From: Sipunculus nudus
Lineage: Eukaryota > Annelida > Sipuncula > Golfingiida > Sipunculidae
Length of the DNA: 64,000 bases
Reading direction: 5' to 3'
NCBI GenBank assembly: GCA_026874595.1
Contig: CM049319.1
Location: 38,511,473 to 38,575,472 of the forward strand
In this document: positions 38,227-47,200 of the stretch, piece after piece
Position numbering within the stretch: the first letter of the stretch is position 1
How the letters are laid out: the number at the start of each line of letters is the position of its first letter
Position numbers and translations under genes: made by a program
The notes under the pieces: model-generated
What the model was told of the DNA's origin: nothing
Seen by the model: only the letters and a program-made list of their open reading frames with translations
Databases searched by the model: none

Positions 38227-41200
38227 GAGGCTCTCTGGTAATTACTGCCTAACCCAGCCTGACCCAGACACTCACAGTGGCAGTAGGTCAGACCTGAAGG
38301 TGTTATGTAACTGCCCAGTACACTGCATTTATCCTGACCTGATGTAAACAATGAAGACTTGGTACCTGGAAACTTGAATAAAATCTACAGTTTTTGATCA
38401 ATTAGTTTCAAATTTCAGATTTTAACAGATGAAATGCTAATGTGTACATGCTGTGAAAATTAAATCCACAGCACTAACAGTAAAAATTTAAATATTTATA
38501 TTTTTTTAAATGGTATCAGGAAAAAAAAAGTATTCTCAACTATGAAACTAATACATGTGTTAAAATTAATTCAAGGATCAAAATACCCAATATATTATAC
38601 CAGGAGCAAACTGGAGTTGGGAATGTTTAATTTTATGAACTGAAATAAAGGATCAGCAATATATATTTTGATTATTTAGCCAGTATCATGTAACAACTGA
38701 TACAACCATGAGTTATAAGTCAAACAAATTAAAATCTTTAATGAGCACTCTGATGAACATCCATACTTTCATTGCAATTCATCACTTTGTGGACACAATT
38801 AAATGTGCACTTTAATCATTGTAACCCTGGTGGTACAATACAAAATCTAAAATGAAGCATAGCCCAAAATAAAATAAAATACAGAAAATTATAACATTCA
38901 TCTGGTTTATGCACCAGCTGGGGGGGGGGGGGGAGTGCAGGGCAGAGGGGAAGCCTGCTAGTAGTGGCCAAGCTAAGCCAAGGCAAGCTGCCTGGGGTGG
39001 GTTACATAATGCAAGTGAAGATTGTATTACTAGGTGGGCCAGATGTAAACAACACTTGACATGGTGTATGAAAACTTGAATAAAAGCTACTCTTTTCAAA
39101 CAATTCCTTTGAAATTTCAGGTTTTAAAAGATTAAATCCTTATGTATATATGCTGTGAAAATTAAATCAACAGTGCTTACAGGGGAAAAACGTGCCATTG
39201 CCAAAGTTGGACAAAATTTAAGGTATTGATTTTTTATTTATGCTAATAACTTGAAAAATTTGCAAAATTCAGATCTAATTTTGGGTAAACAATTGAATCT
39301 TGATTAAATAAAGTTATATTCCTGAAAAAAAGTCTCCAGCATCAGCAATTCTCATGTTAAGTGAGCAAATATATTTTCTGATTTTTAAGAAACTGCATTA
39401 TATTTGGGCCCATAACTTCAAAATAATACCCAATACTCACCTAATTTTTGGTATGTGCACAGAAAATGTATGGGAAAATATGAATACTTAATATGATCAA
39501 AAACAGATCAGTGGTTTTGATATTAGGCAGCTTTGAAGTGTAACAATGGCTTTTTTATGGAAAACGGAGGTTTTTCCTTAATATCTCGAAGGAACGAAGT
39601 CCTAATGACCCAATTTTCGGTATGGTAGGAGATTTTGGGGACATCTATTGGTATGCAGAACTTTGGATTCGTAGGTCCAACGGTTTTTAAAACGTGCCCT
39701 GTTAACGGACGGACGGCCGGACGACAGACAAAGGACCACGACTATAGCTCAGATGACTTATAGTCAGCTGAGCTAAAAATGAATTTTCTGGTGCTTTACT
39801 GTATATATATTTAGATATAGATTGATCAGAGTAAGGAGTTTATAGGACTGGTGTAACAAGTCCCAGCGACCAAGGCCAGCCCTGACACTTTATTGCAATT
39901 AGCATGCGATAACCCCATCAACCCTATTGTGTGCCCATTGTGTAGAGGTGTCACGAACAGCACTTGCACTGCCATTGATCCTTCCTGCGTGTCCCATGTA
40001 TCTGACGGTCACCACGGGCATTGCCAGCTAGAGCCATAAATCAAGTTGCTGAGCGGTAAATTCCTGGAGTTACATTGACTTAAATTATATGTATGCACAG
40101 AGAGTTTGGTTATTTAGAATCATGCGCACGAGATACATCTAGATGGAGCAAGTGTCAGGAACTCATTGGAGCAACACTGGGACGAATGCAGCCATTCACT
40201 GTGCCCTGATCATTCACGAGGTTTATAATAATCCACTGATGCGGATATTTTAGAGCGCTCATGAGCGGAAGACTTTAAGAATTTAAGTGATTAGTAGCAG
40301 TGGTCACTGGCGGTGTCATTTCAGGTGCTTGACATGTTTTATTGCCTGTGTGCTCGGTTGCCAGGTGATTGTTCTGGCGTCTTTTGCAACAAAGTGGTCT
40401 CAAGCAGGGATATCCACACTGTGTGAAAGAAACTGTTTCATGCTTATTTGAAAATTTGATACTTATAAGTCAAAAGCCAAATGTTTAATTTACGTTGTGG
40501 GAAAATAACTGGAGTTCCGAAAACAAACCAATGGTTCTAAAGGGCAGTCATTCAAGGTCTGCGGGTCTAATCAGCGGCATCTCTTTTTGCCACAGGTTAA
40601 CTAGGTTTATGGCCCCACCAGGCACATATGACACAGACCGGGCATAGACTTGTGACTCCAGTCCTATAAACTCCTTGATCAGAGCTGCTAGATGACTGAC
40701 CATCTTCACACTATCAGTGCTTCAGCAAGCATCTACTGCATGAGTTATAAACAAGCCTGTGTTAAGGGGAAAATCACAACAGCCCTGTTTCCCTGTTGGC
40801 AGGTGTCATATATGTGTAAGAGGGAAAGACTGGCATGGAAAGTTCGGCTGAAAATGCATCCATAAAGTTTTTATAAATGTGAGTCCTGACACCTTGACCT
40901 CTGACCTCATGACACCAAAATTAATAAGGTTCTTGCTTTAGTGGTGGGATTTTTAAATATTATGTTTGAAATCCATATGTGAATCCCAAGTGGAGTTATC
41001 ATCTGTAAATGAATTTGCAAGGAGATGCTTCCTAAGGCCTTGACCTTTGAATTTGTGACCCAAGACTGATAGTGATGTTTCTCTGTTGGATGCGGTCATA
41101 TATGTATCTGTAAGATGGAAAGACTGGCATGGAAAGTTTGGCTGAAAATGCATCCAAAAAATGCGAGTCCTGACACCTTGATCTTTGACCTCATGACCCC

Positions 41201-44200
41201 AAAATCAATAGGGTTCTTGCTTTAGTGATGGGCCATTTATATAATAAGTTTGAAATCCATATGTGAATCGAAACTGGAGTTATCATCAGGAAACAAATTA
41301 TGGATGGACAGACAGACAGCTAGACAGACAGACGGACAGGTTGGCTACTATAGGGCACCCAATTCTATGGAAGCAAGGCCCTAACTAGCATCAGACATAA
41401 TCCCACAGCTGCGTAAAACAAGTGTGAGTCATCTGATTGGTTCAAATGCTCCGATCATTATACACAAAACAGATGTCTCAGCTTCCACGTACTTGTTAGT
41501 ATGAAGATGCTAATGAACTCTAATGGTTGTGGTATGAAGGTTTCAGTCATGATAGTGATTGACTACTGACCTCTGATGGTTGTGGTAGGATGGCTACAAT
41601 CATGAAAGTGGTAGACTACTGACCTCTGATGGTTGTGATAGGATGGCTACAGTCATGACAGCGATAGACTATTGACCCCTTATGGTTGTGGTAGGATGGC
41701 TTCAGTCATGACAGTGATAGACTACTGACCTCTTATGGTTGTGGTAGGATGGTTACAGTCATGAAAGTGATAGACTACTGACCTCTGCTGGTTGTGGTAG
41801 GATGGCTACAGTCATAACAGCGATAGACTACTGAACACTTATGGTTATGGTAGGATGACTTCAGTCATGACAGTGACAGACTACTGACCTCTGATGGTTG
41901 TGGCAGGATGGCTACAGTCATGACAGTGATAGACTACTGACCTCTGCTGGTTGTGGTAGGATGGCCACAGTCATAACACTGACAGACTACTGACCTCTGA
42001 TGGTTGTGGTAGGATAGCTACAGTCATAACAGTGATTGACTACTGACCTCTGATGGTTGTGGTAGGATGGCTACAATCATGAGAGTTGTAGACTACTGAC
42101 CTCTGATGGTTGTGAGGAAGGCTATACTCATGAGAGTGTTAGACTACTGACCTCTGATGGTTGTGTTAGGATGGCTACAGTCATGACAGCGATAGACTAT
42201 TGACCCCTTATGGTTGTGGTAGGATGGCTTCAGTCATGACAGTGATAGACTACTGACCTCTTATGGTTGTGGTAGGATGGTTACAGTCATGAAAGTGATA
42301 GACTACTGACCTCTGCTGGTTGTGGTAGGATGGCTACAGTCATAACAGCGATAGACTACTGAACACTTATGGTTATGGTAGGATGGTTACAGTCATGAAA
42401 GTGATAGACTACTGACCTCTGCTGGTTGTGGTAGGATGGCTACAGTCATAACAGCGATAGACTACTGAACACTTATGGTTATGGTAGGATGACTTCAGTC
42501 ATGACAGTGACAGACTACTGACCTCTGATGGTTGTGGCAGGATGGCTACAGTCATGACAGTGATAGACTACTGACCTCTGCTGGTTGTGGTAGGATGGCC
42601 ACAGTCATAACACTGACAGACTACTGACCTCTGATGGTTGTGGTAGGATAGCTACAGTCATAACAGTGATTGACTACTGACCTCTGATGGTTGTGGTAGG
42701 ATGGCTACAATCATGAGAGTTGTAGACTACTGACCTCTGATGGTTGTGAGGAAGGCTATACTCATGAGAGTGTTAGACTACTGACCTCTGATGGTTGTGT
42801 TAGGATGGCTACAGTCATGAGAGTGGTAGACTACTGACCATTGATGGTTGTGGTAGGATGGCTACAATCATGAGAGTGGTAGACTACTGACCTCTGGTGG
42901 TTGTGGTAGGATGGCTAGTCATGAGAGTGGTAGACTACTGACCTCTGATGGTTGTGTTAGGATGGCTACAGTCATGAGAGTGGTAGACTACTGACCATTG
43001 ATGGTTGTGGTAGGATGGCTACAATCATGAGAGTGGTAGACTACTGACCTCTGGTGGTTGTGGTAGGATGGCTAGTCATGAGAGTGGTAGACTACTGACC
43101 TCTGATGGTTGTGTTAGGATGGCTACAGTCATGAGAGTGGTAGACTACTGACCTTTGATGGTTGTGGTAGAATGGTTACAATCATGAGAGTGGCAGACTA
43201 CTGACCTCTGATGGTTGTGGTAGAATGGCTACAATCATGAGAGTGGTAGCTACTGACCTCTGATGGATGTGGTGGGATGGCTAGTCATGACAGTGGTAGA
43301 CTACTGACCTCTGAGGGTTGTGGCAGAATGGCTACAGTCATGGTGCTAGTGTGCATCCTTCCTGACCTCTCTGTCTGTGGCACACGTTGTACTCGGTGTA
43401 CGCCACTCTCATATTTAAGATACTTGTACACATTCTGTCCACTAATGCTGGCTGAAGCTCTCCTTACACCACCTGTTACATAACCAGATAGACCTTCAGA
43501 TTAATGGTAGTTATGATTAACTTATCCATTTGTGATGTCTATCATGTTGTTAACAGCAAAATTTTAAACAAAACAAGGGACCCATGGGTCATGTCGCTCA
43601 GCTGAATTTTGAAAAATTTTAGCAAATACAAAATATACTTATTTCTTTTGGTTTTTCATATATAAGCTGAAAGTTTGCTTTATGAAAGTTTGCTAAATAT
43701 TCCTGATTAACTTAGTTTAACAGTGTTATTCATATCAAGGCCCAGCGAAATTTAAGAGATATGAATGATATGCTACAAAGTATTTACCATCTTATTAAAT
43801 TTTAAAAATGTCAATGAGCACTTACATTAGATCCATATATATTTAATCAATTTTGAATATTTGCATTCAATTCCTGAAAATTTTGTTGTTAAAAAAAAAT
43901 TTAAAAATTGTTCAAGTCTCAACCAGAAAAAAAAGAATTTAACACTGAAATTATAAGATTCATCTTGTTCATTAGTCCTGTGTATTGAAGGGTTGGTAGG
44001 GAGGAGGAGTCTCTGTGGTTACAGCTGGTTGATGAAACTAGTGGCCCATGGGCCATGACGCTCAGCTGAATTCAAGGATTGTTGAATTCGATTACAAGAT
44101 GGAGAGATCCAAGATCTATATACATGCTAACTTTCAGCTCAATACATTGAGCCACTCCTGAGATATCGGCTGTTATCTAAAAGACACCCAGATTCAGACT

Positions 44201-47200
44201 GCCCAGAAAGGATTGCAGTTGGTGCCACCTGTCATGCACAACTACAAAGGTAAGGGAACAACTATGCTGGGTTACGGAAGATCAGTCCAAGGGTCTCAGA
44301 GGAGTTCTCCAGAAACAAACACTGTTTTTGTATCACATTTTGAATTTATTTTGGGGGTATGTATGAGCCCGATAGCTCAGAGGATATGGGTAACAGAGAC
44401 CTAATTTAAGATTTCCGTAAAGACTTTTCATGGAGCTCCCTAGATGTCAAGTATGAAGATTCTAGGTCAAGTGGTTACGATTTGTGCCCTGTTACAAGAT
44501 GAGGCTTTATTTGAAAGTCTCAAAATGAGAAAAAAATGCGTACAAATTTTAAAAAAATTGGTGGTGCCACCAGTCTGCAGGAACTGATGAAACACTCCAT
44601 GATCAATATAAATGCAAAAAGTCATGGCCATCAGTACATTAGTTATTCAGATACTGCAGCTTTTGTATCACATTTTTAATTATTCTTAGGAGTACTTACA
44701 AGCCCCATTGCTCGAAGGATATGGGTAACAGAGACCTAATTTCAGGTTTCCATAGAGACTTTTCATGGACCTCTCTTGATGTCAAGTCAGAAGAATCCAG
44801 GTCCAGCGGTTAGGATTTGTGCCCTGTTAACAGAAGACAGCTTCATTGAAGGTCTCAAATATATAGAAAAAAAATGTAAAATTGGAAAAAAATACAGTTG
44901 GCGCCACCAGTCTGCAGGAAGTGATGGAACATCCCATGATCAATATTCATGCAAAGAATCATGGTAATCAATGTAGTAGTTATTCAGATACTTGAGCTTT
45001 TGTATCAAATTTTGCATTATTCTGGGGGGTACTTCAGAGCCCCATAGCTCAAAGGATATGGGTAACAGCGACCTAATTTCAGGTTTTTAAATGAGATTTT
45101 TCATGGACCTCCCTGGATATAAAGTTTGAAGATTCCAGGTCCAGTGGTTACAATTTGTGCCCTGTTAACATATGACAGTTTCATTGCAGGTCAAAAAAAA
45201 AGAGAAAAAAAATCGTAAAAATTGGAAAAAATACAGGTGGTGCCACCAGTCTGCAGGAAGTGATGGAACATCCCATGATCAATATTCATGCAAAGAATCA
45301 TGATGACCAATGCAGTAGTTATTCAGATACTTGAGCTTTTGTATGAAATTTTGCATTATTCTGGGGGGCACTTTGGAGCCCCATAGCTCGAAGGATATGG
45401 GTAACAGAGACCTAATTTCAGGTTTTCAAGGAGATTTTATCATGGCCCTCCCCGCATTTCAAGAGAGAAGATTCTAAGTCCAGTCATTATGATTTGTGCC
45501 CTGTTAACAGATGACCACATCTTAAGGTCTAAAAAATAGAGAAAAACATTCGTAAAAATAGAAAAAATACAGGTGGCGCCACCAGACTGCAGAAACTGAT
45601 GAAACATTCCATGATCAATATCCATGCAAAGGATCATGGAGATTAATACAATAATTGTTCAGATACTTGAGCTTTTGTATCAAATTTTCCATTATTCTGG
45701 GGGGGTACTTCAGAACCCCATAGCTCAGAGGTTATGGGTAACAGAGACCTAATTTCAGGTTTCCACAGAGACTTTTCATGGGCCTCCCCACAGGTCAAGT
45801 GAGAAGATTCTAGGTCCAGACGTTACAATTTGTGCCCTGTTAACAAATGACAACATCTTAAGAGGTCTCAAAAACAGAGAAAAAAAAATTAGTAAAAATC
45901 GAAAAAATACAGATGGCGCCACCAGAATGCAGAAACTGATGAAACACTCCATGATCAATATCCATGCAAAAAATCATGGTGATCACTGCATTAGTTGTTC
46001 AGATAATTGAGCTTTTGTATCAAATTTTCCATTATTCTGGAGCCCCATAGCTCAAAGAATATGGGTAACAGAGACCTAATTTCAGGTTTCCAAGGAGATT
46101 TTTTATGAACCTCTCAGGATGTCAAGTTACAAGATTCTAGGTCCAGCAGTTACAGTTTGTGCCCTGTTAACGGACGGCCGGACAGCCGGACGGAAGACGG
46201 ACAAAGAGTGATCGCTATAGCTCAGATGACTTACAGTCAGCCGAGCTAAACATTATGAAATTATAAGATTCATCTTGTTTATTGTACTGGTCTGGTAACA
46301 CAATGGGGTGGGGGGGGGGGGGGGAGAGAACAGCTCTCTGTAGTAGCTACTGCAGACAGACTGACCCAGCTCACCTACACAGAGGGAGCTGGCCAGGAGT
46401 GAAGTGATTACATAACAGCCTGGTGAGCTAAGAGCTATCTCTAGTACACTTGATGGCTTGATGAAAACAATACTTGACATGGTGCTTGAAAACTGGAAAA
46501 AATCTACAGTTTTTATCAATTGGTTTCAAATTTAAGATTTTAAAAGATTAAATCCTTTTGTGTACAAGATGTGAAAATTAAATCAACAGTGCTTACAGGT
46601 AAAAATGTGCCATGGTCAAATTTGGGCAAAATTTAAGGTACTTATTTTTCATTATGCTGATATCTTAGAAAATTTACAAAATTTTGATCTAATTTCTGGT
46701 ATACAATTAAAAGTTAGTTAAATATACTTATATGCTTGAGATAAGCTCTCATTATGTTTCGGCACATAACTTCAAGAAATTACACATGACCTAATTTCTG
46801 GTATGTACCGTACACAGGAAATATATAGAGGAATAGTTATTTTGAATATGATCAATATCAGAACAGTGGATTTGATGTTATGCAGTCTTCAAGTGTAACA
46901 ATGGGTTTTTAACAGAAAATACAAGTTTTTCCAGAATATGTCAAAGGAACGAAGTCAAAGTGACCCAATTTTTGTAATAATAGGAGATTTTGGGGACATC
47001 TAACTCTATGTCAAATTTTGGATTCATAGGTCTAACTTTTTTAAAATGTGCCCTGTTAAGGGCTGGCCAGCTGGATGACGGATAAAGGACATGACTATAG
47101 CTCGGATGACTTATACTTATCTGAGCTAAAAAGTAGCCCTGTGTGAAATACCTTCTACTAAGACACTGAAGCAGGAGTGCATCTTAGAATGTAAACAAGA

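Noticed and set aside
37965-38351. Open frames through the GA tract on both strands
   Set aside because: They only translate the dinucleotide repeat (alternating Arg/Glu or Ser/Leu).
40953-41153. Minus-strand frame in the 300-bp tandem duplication
   Set aside because: No known motif and not kept in the second copy.
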